Source: Aphrocallistes beatrix (taxonomy: Eukaryota; Porifera; Hexactinellida; Sceptrulophora; Aphrocallistidae). Taken from it: a stretch of 64,000 nt of DNA. The stretch's first letter is position 1; each line of letters starts with the position of its first letter. Positions 55,010 through 64,000 of the stretch are shown one piece after another. Below the pieces are notes generated by a model. It was not told the origin of the DNA, did no database searches, and saw only the letters and a list, made by a program, of their open reading frames with translations. The position numbers and the translations under genes are program-made. The stretch covers positions 759,882-823,881 of the forward strand of contig OY725501.1 in the NCBI GenBank assembly GCA_963281255.1, given 5' to 3'.

Positions 55010-55880
55010 TCAATCTCCAATAAATTCCTTTCAGGTTATTTTCCTAATTCACCAAATTATTGTCAAGTTCTTCATTCCATTTTAGGTTAAATTCCGCTGT
55101 CCTCCTAATTTACGAAATGGGAATGAAAAAATGCCTAATTTAGTAGCATTCTCGTACCTCGGTAAATTGTACAATGCACGTACTAACCTGTGCATCAGCA
55201 AATATGCAGATACGCGTAGAAGAATATGCTTCATTAATTTATTGGTCGTTGTTATCTATCAGAATACTTCCGTACAGAAATCTACGATAAGGAGATTCCG
55301 AGTGCTCGATAGTGACACTCTTTTGACTGCTTCAGAGGGACAGACAGCAACAGACCGTAACTCTCAACAGGGGATGATTTCAAATCAAATCCAAACTGTT
55401 CCACCCTAGCAAATGCATAATACGCGCCCCGTAAGCTATATCGTAGTGAATACGACCATATTCTTTGAGATTTATAGACAGATCCTGAACGTAGACAAAG
55501 GAAGGCACGGTAAGAAATTGAGAGCGACTAGATTTGCCGTTATATTATTCTACAAACACAGTCACCAATCCACATGGACACTGAATGTTGACCTTGGTCT
55601 CCGGGGCTACCGGGTGTACAATGTTGTAGTCGAGAGCATACCGGCCTGGCGAGATGATGGCGTCTTGACACATTCTAGAATAACCTGAATAAAACACAGC
55701 GGTAAGGTAATGGATTAGTAATACCCCATCTATCATTCTACTGTAATTTGAGTAATCATATTTGTATATGGTAATAATACATTTCAAAGGTCTATCGTAT
55801 ACGGCTTTTGATTTATCGGTTTAATTAAACTTTGACTGTGTTAAAACTGACCTTCTATTCGGTGTGTTGCATAACTGTAT
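55010..55880. other. Unassigned spacer
   Basis: No family recognised. Open frames at 55131-55409 and 55413-55688 carry no known motif. Confidence 0.3.
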
Positions 55881-55889
55881 ATATAGTAG

Positions 55890-56166
55890 GCTATGGCCCG
55901 TCGACTTGGGATCTGCTTCCATCTACCATTGTTAATAACTGTATTGATTCGTTTAAGAAGCGCATTAGAAAATTTATAGACGGTAAAGGAGTTCATTTTG
56001 AGTATCATGTGAAGATAATAGCATTGTTATGATACTCTTGTGGTATAACTAAGATTCACATAAAATTCTAGTTATTGCATCGTTTTGTGTTTTATCTCAA
56101 TATTTTTGGCGCACCCTGTAATGGTCTTTTAGGGCTTGGTAAAAGCAGAGAAAGAAAGAAAGAATA
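55890..56166 (+). mobile_element. LINE 3' end
   Basis: Reads PSTWDLLPSTIVNNCIDSF and KKRIRKFI, the typical C-terminal stretch of CR1/L2-group reverse transcriptases. After the stop comes a 3' part with TGTAATGGTCTTTTAGGGCT and a (GAAA)n-like tail at about 56148-56166. 5'-truncated copy. Confidence 0.7.
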
Positions 56167-56169
56167 AGT

Positions 56170-57204
56170 TAATGATGTTGGAGAGAGAAGCAATACATGC
56201 CACCAGTAATAACAAAGAGCTCCAGTTCATAGTCATCTGGTGGCAAGGTATTTCCTTAGCTCTCAATTTATACGATCTCTCTCATGCCAAGATTTTAAGC
56301 AACACATTAACGGTCTATTATTTAAAATGAATAATTGAACATACAATCCAGAAAGAGAATAAATTTTCCTTCAAAATGCGGTGAATTCTCATATGCTTTT
56401 TTAACGACAAGGTTGCTCTACGCAAAGTTGCACAAAATTAATACAAATCTACTTAAAATGGTTGCTAAAAGAACAATGTTGCTAATAGGCGAACTCTACC
56501 ATTGCTGAAATTACGAAATCATGAAAAAATTCAAGATGAAAGCATATGGAAGTACATCAGTGATCGAATGGAATTCCTATTAACATATGGGAAAGGATAG
56601 GGATGGCAACTTAAAAATATTCTATCAGGTTCAGATTCCGATCCAAGTTTCAAATCGAATCGCGATCGGTTATCAGTTGGGTGTCGTGGCCCCATCAGGA
56701 AATTTGTTTTGTCGTTGTAGTAAAAAGAAAACGAATGTCTTTATATCGATGAGAATTTTGATATAATGGGTTGACTATTCTTGTATTTTTTAGAGTATAG
56801 TAATGAACTCCATTTGTGTCCGTTGATTCACAAGACCGGATTAACCCTATATGGGGGTAAATTTTACAGAAAGTTTTTTAACGTAAAATTGAATGTATTT
56901 TCAAAAAATAGCAATAATTTCGCAGAATATAATTTGATACAATCAACTTCGGACGCATTCGTAATTTTATTTAATCAGAATATTGAAATCGGGGAATTAC
57001 TTTAGTATTTGTGAACAGATAAGAGTTTATTTACAAGTTACTTGTAAATTTATTCATTCTAAATATTATTATACAAAATAACATAATACATCGCATTTAA
57101 GAGGCTCTAAAGAACTAGATTGGTCTCAAGGTTACCACAAATCCAGGTCTACAGAATAACGGGTAGCAGTTAGTTTGAGTTGGTTTAATGGTGCATCTTC
57201 AGGT
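56170..57204. other. Unassigned spacer
   Basis: No gene recognised. The 74-codon frame at 56781-57005 shows no motif. Confidence 0.35.
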
Positions 57205-58616
57205 TGACTTTATTCTCTTTCATTTACAATCAGTTCTTTCAGGTGTCTGAGTGTTGGGATGAGGTAGCAGAGGTATTCACAGGATACAGATGTTAAGCTA
57301 CACCCATCTACTTGCAATCTCCTCATAGCAGGATGATAAGCTAAGATGTTACACAACTCTAACAGACCTGAATCTTCTAGCTTGATATAATAAATCCCAA
57401 GTACGACTATGGAGAGTGGTAGTGTCAACGTGTGTGGAGTAAGGGTTGGAGCAGTAAACTCGAGCACTTTAGTCCAAGTTCTAACAGACCTGTGCAGGTA
57501 TGTGGACTCTACACTCTACACTCCTCTACTAGACTCTCTACATTGTAGAGAGTCTAGTAGAGGAGTTAAGCTCTGTAATTCTATCTGATGGAGATGACAG
57601 AGTATCAATCCCTTTAGGGTGTCTCTGATGGGGCACATTCTTTGTGAATTCATCTACACTTTCGATGATGATAAGAAGACCCTCACCTTTTATATTCACC
57701 AGATGGTTCACAAGCTGTTCAGCCCAATCGGTTCCTAACGGCATTTCCTGTCCTGGTCTCCTCCTGAACGTGCCATTCCTGATTCCGACATGGGATGGAG
57801 ATGTAAAGTGTGAATTGGATTAGGGATCTATGACTGTATAAAAGAGCTATTCGGTTGCAAAGCCACGTTTTTCCGGAGCCAGGATTTCCTATTAGGCACC
57901 ATACCCTTTTATTTCGGTATTGGACTATTTGACCATTTCTAAGAAATCTTGAGTTTCGATGCCTATTCTATACATATCCCTGATAAAGTCTATTTCTGTT
58001 TTTCCACTCTCTTGCTCCTTTTGGATGTGAGGATCATATTCAACAATAGTAAGAGGAGTGTATATCTCTTCTAATTTGAGAGTTTGTGAACTTCCTAGGA
58101 TGGGTTCTATTTTATCGAAAGTGCCAGATGTATATTCACAGAGTCGTTCTGACCACATTTTTATATCAGTGGATTTTGCCTTGAATGCTTCCTTTTCAAA
58201 TTCGGTGACGAAATCATCATAACTCATTTTATTGAGCGCGGCACAAAACGAGCTTATTAAACCAGTTACATCATTTCGTTCAATCGCTTTGAAACACTCA
58301 ATGAATATGGATATGTCGTTTGTTATGACCTTTTGGCCTAAACACATTTGAAGTATTTCTGGAGTCTTAGTACCTTCCTCCAGATAATGATGGCCTTTAC
58401 TTAGAAGGATGTCTCTCCATTCTAGAAACGTTAGTTCATCTCGGATTGTTTCAATAAATCTGGACATTGCTGTGGTATTTTCTTGTGTTACCTTACGGGA
58501 CTTACATAGCCAATCGATCTGTTTCGCTGCCTCAACAAGTGTTGGTTTAACATTTTGGAGAACAATTATGAATTGCGAAAAATAGAACCTTTTCCATGTT
58601 GATATTTATACAGAAA
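57205..58616 (-). pseudogene. NLR-type NACHT-LRR gene, decayed
   Basis: Minus-strand order: a helical N-terminal part (58616-57925, PTLVEAAKQIDWLCKSRKV to KLEEIYTPLTIVEYDPHIQ), Walker A GNPGSGKTWL (about 57880), Walker B GLLIIIESVDEF (about 57680), then an LRR piece (LLELCNILAYHPAMRRLQVD, 57467-57210). This is the NLR layout, whose proteins sense microbes or damage inside the cell. A TAG ends the first frame before Walker A, Walker A and B lie in different frames, most of the NACHT C-terminus and the LRRs are missing, and a 45-bp palindrome (57521-57565) sits between the last two parts. Introns could explain some of this, but I see no good donor/acceptor pairs, so pseudogene is preferred. Confidence 0.65.
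57521..57565. repeat. Perfect 22-bp palindrome
   Basis: CTCCTCTACTAGACTCTCTA plus CA is followed after one base by its exact inverse, inside the NLR pseudogene. It could form a stable hairpin. Confidence 0.9.
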
Positions 58617-58809
58617 CGCTGTATGATCTGTAACATCGCTAATCCCACTCTTTGATGTTGATAAATATTTCCGAAAAGCAGTTAATAATGCTGCTGTCCT
58701 TATTGAAATTTCAATTAAGCAGAAAATCTAGATTCTAGAAGATTCAATTTATATTAGTTCCATGATTATAAATCAATTAAAATATGAACTGCATATCCAA
58801 TTATGTTTA

Positions 58810-58833
58810 TCCTTACTATTAAAACTCGATTAA

Positions 58834-58866
<33 letters not shown>

Positions 58867-59347
58867 CTGTAACGAATTGATTGAAGAAACTGCCAGTCAC
58901 AACAAGCTGATTTTTGGCATGTGGGAGTTTTTTGGCTATGGCTCAAGTTCTTAGCTTAGACGAAAATGTCGACTCATCATGGAATTGTGACGTCATTGTA
59001 ACATTTATAAAAGTTAAGCAATACAGTTATTCGAGTATAACTCAGCCATTATAGGAGATAGAAGGCTGAAATTTTAATAACTTATGTAGATTAATATACC
59101 TCACATATGGCACAGCTATCATCAAAAAATGATGACCCATCACTGTTATGACGTAATCATTACGCATCAAAAATTGACAAATTTGGTGATTTTTCGTGCG
59201 ATATCGATTATAACAGTAGGACAGATGTACTTAGAGATGTTATCTTCCATATAATTAATCAATGGAGACCACAGGCGCCCAAAGGGCGCCTCCGGCAGAC
59301 ACAAAGTGTCCGCCAGCCGCGCAGCGCAAGCAAGCGAAGCGCGCTTG
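58810..59347 (+). mobile_element. Helitron-like F1 element, complete
   Basis: Starts TCCTTACTATTAAAACTCG after A, has a (GT)n(TA)n tract, and ends with hairpins GGCGCCC/GGGCGCC and GCAGACAC/GTGTCCGC, then GCGCGCTTG before T. Confidence 0.85.
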
Positions 59348-59354
59348 TAAATAA

Positions 59355-60745
59355 TATATAATCAAATGGCTCGAAAGGATATATTAAAATTTCACTTAAC
59401 TCTAATTATTGAATAGCTCTCTCCTGTTGTTTTTCATCTAATGGCCAAGCATTTTATGCTGATAAACCCTGCTCATTTAAGTAGGTCGTAGCAGCCCAAG
59501 ACTATGTACATCTACCACTAACTGGGAGTTGTGTGTATTGTGCCAGAAGGATAATGGCAATCCCCTGCAGTCCTCCAAAAGAAATACTAAATCAAATGTT
59601 ATAAGTGGATATAGTTCTCAGCAACAAACTGAATAAATTAATCACGATTGCTCACCATGGCCAGCAAGCCACACTTGTGTGTTCTTTTTTTGTTTCTGCA
59701 CCGTCAGAGTGACACCGCATGTACTTGATAAGCTTTCAGACTCCTGTTAGCCATCCTTCTACGCCTTCCGTGTAGTAAATTTTGTCCTCGAAATCTTACT
59801 CCTTGTTAACGTGTGTATCCACTCGCAAGTTTGGAGTCCGACTAAGCAGGTCTGACAATTGATTTTCCTTTCCTGGATGATACACAACTTGATACGGAAG
59901 CTCTTCCAACTCCATTATCCATCTGGAGAAGGTAAGTCATTGATCCTTTTACCTCCTCATCCACTGGAGCGGGTCATGATCTGGGGCTAGATAAATTTTG
60001 GGTATAGGTCTCAAGTATGTAGTACATTTCCGAGTAGCCGCGACCAAGACCCAGACTTCTAACTGACCTGCTGAATTTTTCTTTGGAAAATCGCTCAACG
60101 CGGAGGAAAAATACTGAATGAGAATCCCAGTTCGTTGATCCTTCTGGGATTAAACCGCGGCTACACCTAACCTACTAGCATCTGTTTACACGTAGAAATC
60201 GTCATTCCAGTAAGGGAAGGCTAGTGTTACCGGTTCATTAATCAGCTTAAAACGTAATTCATTAAAAGCTGTCTCACATTCATTGGTCCAATTCCAGGGC
60301 GCTCGCTTTTTTTGTCAGCCTGTGAAGAGGTTTGCTATCTGGGACATTTCTGGAATGTACCTACGGTAGTCATTTACACTCTCCAAGAACCCTTGTCGCT
60401 CTCGAATGGAGTCGGGGTGGGGAAATAAAAAGTGTTTCTTCTATGCCGTTCTCATCATCAAGCCTTTTAAGATCAATATCCATAGGCAAGCATCCTTTAT
60501 TCCGAAATTCATTCTGTTTGTTGCTGAGAACTAAATCCATGCTTTGACCCGCTTAAATTAGCAGGGTTTATCAGCATAAAATGCTTGGCCATTAGATGAA
60601 AAATAACAGGAGAAAGATATTCAATAATTAGAATTAAATACTGGCCAAAATTAGTCCAGGTCAAGGATAAAATGTTAGTAGAGATAATGTTTGTCAATTA
60701 TATAATTTTGATAGAACCTCTCGAGCCATTGATTATATATGATTA
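59355..60745. repeat. Long inverted repeat around a retroelement fossil
   Basis: 59355-59640 is an imperfect inverse of about 60500-60745. Shared words include GGCCAAGCATTTTATGCTGA, GTTCTCAGCAACAAAC and CAAATGGCTCGA. Between the arms lies Ty3/gypsy pol sequence. Confidence 0.65.
59760..60440 (-). mobile_element. Ty3/gypsy-type LTR retrotransposon fossil (RT/RNase H)
   Basis: Minus-strand remains of the reverse transcriptase to RNase H junction. Several breaks; no LTR pair in normal orientation. It lies inside the inverted repeat 59355-60745. Confidence 0.6.
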
Positions 60746-61266
60746 CCATGGACTACTATATATAAGGACCGGAAAAGACAGATAAAATTTGGACCAAGGA
60801 TATAATAGAAGTGCATTGACTAAATACAGAATTGGTCAAAAGTCGTCAAGCATGCAGAGTATACCTTAATAAGTATTACTAGTATATATACACACAAGGT
60901 ATCGAAGTAGACATTTCCGTTTGCAAAATTGCGATAAGTCATCATGTCGTTGCAATATAGTCATTTTTAGTATTAATTTTATTTTCTGATTTGTTTTAAG
61001 CATATTTTGAGCGTTATTTATATAAGATTTTCGGAAAAGTCAAGATTGGGACCATTTGATTCAAAGAAATTGAAATTTTCCAATGGAATTGTTACATTCA
61101 TACGTTGCTATTGACATACATTTATGCCATTTGAGGCTATATCTTAAAGCCGTAGTCGTTAGACAATCAAATTTGATATTACTTGATAGGTCATATATTA
61201 GGCTACTCTCTATTAGTTGACAATATATTTCGTAGCTCTAAATCCAAAGGCTTTCAAATACTATAG
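60746..61266. other. Unassigned spacer
   Basis: Nothing recognisable. Confidence 0.35.
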
Positions 61267-61425
61267 CAGGCCCGGCGGAAGCAACTTTTTATTGGTCCGG
61301 CCAAAGCGGAAGTTGGTCCGGCCAAAGCAGAAGTTGGTCCGGCCAAAAGCAAATTTGCATATGAAAATAAGCCATAATGGCATAAAATTGGTCCGGCCAA
61401 AGCCGGACCAGTTCCGCCGGCCCTG
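61267..61425. mobile_element. MITE with GGTCCGGCCAAAGC tandem units
   Basis: Ends CAGGCCCGGCGGAA and TTCCGCCGGCCCTG are inverse, and TATAG flanks both sides. Four GGTCCGGCCAAAGC-type units lie inside. CAGGSCCGGCG ends recall the hAT MITE at 8101. Confidence 0.75.
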
Positions 61426-61533
61426 TATAGTAGACTACCCAGACAAAAGTATTTGTACACTTTATTATTTCACGTGCATCCTAACTATTGAAATCGATTA
61501 ATGTTTATACATACATATATATATGTATATATA

Positions 61534-62025
61534 CAAGCGCGCTTCGCTTGCTTGTGCTGCGCGGCTGGCGGACGCTTTGTGTCCGCCAGAGGCGCCCTAT
61601 GGCCATGGGAACCTAGGCTCACATTGAGTAATTATATGGTAGATAACATCTCTAATACGTCTGTCCTACTGTTATAATCGATATCACTCGAAAAATCACC
61701 AAATTTGTCAATTTTTGCTGAGTAATGAGGATGTCATAACATAGTATTGGGTCATCATTTTTTGATGATAGTTATATTATATTTGAGATATATTAATATA
61801 CGTACACATTCTATTAAAATTTCAGTCTTCTATCACCTAAAATGCTGAGTTATAGTCGAAAAACTTTCTAATTTAAAAAAGGGTGACAATGACGACATAA
61901 TTCCATGATGAGTCGACATTTTCGTCTGAGGTTAGAACTTAGTAGAGCCATAGCCAAAAGACTCCCACATGCCAAAAATCAGTTTTCTGTGCCTGGCAGA
62001 TTCTTCAAAAAATTAGTTACAGATT
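61534..62025 (-). mobile_element. Helitron-like F1 element
   Basis: The minus-strand copy begins with its 3' end (CAAGCGCGCTTCGC) and reaches the CTGTAAC block. Its 5' TC end is replaced by the start of an F3 repeat. A short F1 5' end (TCCTAACTATTGAAATCG) lies just upstream at about 61478. Confidence 0.8.
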
Positions 62026-62389
62026 CCGGCTTGCAGAGACTGCGTGTCCGCAGAGTAGCCTGCGGGTGCCTGGGAATATTTAAGAAACGGTCAATTACTT
62101 TTCTAATTCCTTAGTAAAAAGATGTCGTGCATTTACGGCTATCCATGAATTCAGGACTGGAAAATTAAGATTATGATAAAAGGAAATTGCTTAAAATTAA
62201 GCTAACTAATCCTAAATGTAATGTCAATTTGAAGCTACAAAGTTCACATTTAAAAGATTATTATATTTGAACGACTCAAACAACTTCAGTCGAGTAACTT
62301 TAACAACAATCGAGGTATATGTTATGTGCTATAATCAATCATTTTGATCATAAAATCCTTACTATTAAAACTCGATTATTGTTTGTGTA

Positions 62390-62433
<44 letters not shown>

Positions 62434-63315
62434 CCTGTCACGAATTGATTGAAGAAACTGCCAGGCACAGAAAGCTGATTTTGCCATTTTTGGTCTTTTG
62501 GCTATGGCTTCAGTAAGTTCTGAGCTCAGACGAAAATGTCGACTCATCATGGAATTATGACGTCATTGTCACATTTTTAAAAGTTAAGCAATACAGTTAT
62601 TCGAGCATAACTCAGCCATTATAGGAGATAGAAGGCTCAAATTTTAATTGAATCTGTATACTAACATATTCCACATATGGTACAACTCTCATCCAAATAT
62701 GATGACTCATCACTCTGTTATGACGTCATCATTACTCGTCAAAATTTTAAAAATTGACAAATTCGGTAATTTTTCGTGCGAAATCGATTATACCAGTAGG
62801 CCAGACATATTTAGAGATGCTATCTCCCTTATAATTAACCAATGTGGCCCCAGGCGACCGAAGGGAGCCTCCGGCGGACACAAAGTGTCCGCCAGCCGCG
62901 CAGCGCAAGCAAGCGAAGCGCGCTTGTAACTATTAACAATCAAATAATAGATTCAAAATAACTGTATTCAATCATTTAAAATGAAATAGAATCGTGTAAA
63001 TCGCATTATAAAACCTGATAATTGATTGGTTCTCGCTTGAACCAATCACAAATAGTCCCTTCGATTGTAGGCATTGCAAATGTATTCACTACTGTTTAGA
63101 TCCCAATGTATTTGTATGATAAAAAATTGAATTTGATTAGTCAACACAATTTGTCATCTATCTCAGCGAGGTGTGAAGCTTTCGCTTAGATATTCGAACC
63201 TTAATCGTAGACTCATTATTATTTACCTGTGTGCCAAATTTCACATTTCTAGCACCTCCCATTCATCAATCAATTCTGGACAGACAAACAAAAAAACCAT
63301 TGTGTTTTAATATCT
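62026..63315 (-). mobile_element. F3 repeat (F2 relative) split by an F1 copy
   Basis: Two halves, 62026-62355 and 62927-63315, together match the neighbouring copy at 63318-63910. They carry the F2-type end (CTGCGTGTCCGCAG) and the F2-like GCGAGGTGTGAAG block. The F1 element 62356-62926 sits between them. Confidence 0.75.
62356..62926 (+). mobile_element. Helitron-like F1 element with a defined insertion site
   Basis: Starts TCCTTACTATTAAAACTCG directly after GATCATAAAA and ends GCGCGCTTG directly before TAACTATTAACAATC. The paralogous unoccupied site at 63637/63638 reads GATCATAAAA then TAACTTTTAACAATC. So insertion was between A and T, with no duplication and no loss of target bases. Confidence 0.9.
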
Positions 63316-63317
63316 TA

Positions 63318-63910
63318 CAAGCGCGCTTCGCTTGCTTGCGCTGCACGGCTTGCGGACACTGTGTGTCCGCAGTTTTACTCAGTGAGAGCCTGGGGATATT
63401 AGAGAAACAATACGTCGCTTTCTTGTTCTCTACTAAGTATGCTGAATTGTCATGTGTCTGCAGTTACATTAATGAAATCAGAACTGTAAACTAATCCTGA
63501 ATGTGAGGTCAATTTGAATTCACAAAGTTCACATTACTAAATATTATTATAATCGAATAATCAACAAAATTCAGCCAATGTCGTTAACAACAATTAAAGT
63601 GTGTTATATGCTATGATCAATCAATTCGATCATAAAATAACTTTTAACAATCAAATTATAGAGTTCTCACGTGAACCAATGAATTTCAATCACAAATAGT
63701 CCTTTTGATTGTATGGAAAGTCACTATTGTTTGATCCTAATGTATTTGCATTATTAAAGAAACGAAATTTATTGGTCAGCACAATTTGTCACCTATCTCG
63801 GCGAGGTGTGAAGATTTCGCTTAGATCTTCGAACTTAATCGTAGAATCATTATTATTTACCTGTGTGCCAAATTTCACATTTCTAGCACCTCCCAGTTCT
63901 TCAAAGTTTT
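63318..63910 (-). mobile_element. F3 repeat, unsplit copy
   Basis: Begins CAAGCGCGCTTCGCTTGC with the TGCGGACAC hairpin and continues to the AAATTTCACATTTCTAGCAC block. It holds the empty version of the F1 site. Confidence 0.7.
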
Positions 63911-64000
63911 TTTAACTTTAGGTGGTCAAATATCAATGTACAGCAATAGTAGCATACTCAAGTTTTCCTCTATCGAATCTAAATGGAAATCCTCTATCGA

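Noticed and set aside
61217-61501. Plus-strand frame with LVRPKQKLVRPKANL
   Set aside because: Codon reading of the GGTCCGGCCAAAGC tandem units in a MITE.
62356-62926. CRISPR-like array suggested by many evenly built hairpins across the window
   Set aside because: The hairpins are dispersed transposon ends in an animal genome with no spacer structure.

Overview
This is a window of animal DNA, AT-rich, with short split genes and very many transposons; it is neither bacterial nor viral. The mix of C-type lectin and immunoglobulin receptors, an NLR-type NACHT gene, NHL-repeat gene fragments and an orphan seven-helix protein fits a non-bilaterian invertebrate. A demosponge is my best guess, but this is inference from protein style and needs a database match.

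The core of the window is a minus-strand receptor locus at 15218-36480. Two tandem receptor units each begin with their own signal-peptide exon. The exons that follow, C-type lectin domain (CTLD) exons and then Ig exons, all begin and end in phase 1. The upstream unit (R1, 36480 down to 26034, or 25933 by read-through) has five CTLDs and three Ig domains, with no membrane segment and no tail. The downstream unit (R2, 25773 down to 15218) has four CTLDs, six Ig-like domains, a transmembrane helix, a tyrosine-rich tail and one tyrosine-phosphatase domain whose catalytic motifs are all changed. The two units share near-identical Ig exons. Because every junction is phase 1, R1 could end as a secreted protein or splice onto the shared R2 3' exons, much as the UGT1 or protocadherin loci share constant exons.

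Left arm (1-15200): Helitron-like repeats, two decayed NHL-repeat gene pieces, a LINE fragment holding a GC-rich inverted-repeat element, a decayed P-element-like transposase, a second transposase-like remnant, several MITEs with clear target-site duplications (TSDs), and two broken Ty3/gypsy-type pol fossils.

Right arm (36500-64000): a 1-kb inverted-repeat element with a 9-bp TSD, a Tc1-like transposon nested in one Helitron-like repeat, a mariner nested in the next, many more MITEs, a decayed copy of the receptor phosphatase exon (about 49950), an intact-looking seven-helix membrane gene (50392-51450), a FLYWCH/MULE-type composite, a LINE 3' end, a decayed NACHT-LRR gene, a third Ty3/gypsy fossil framed by long inverted repeats, and a cluster of Helitron-like copies that includes a filled/empty insertion-site pair.

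The Helitron-like repeats come in two main families: F1 with a (TA)n tract and F2 with a (GTTT)n tract. They share a 3' end made of consecutive hairpins. They start with TC, end with CTTG, sit between A and T, and make no target duplication. No tRNA, rRNA or CRISPR was seen.
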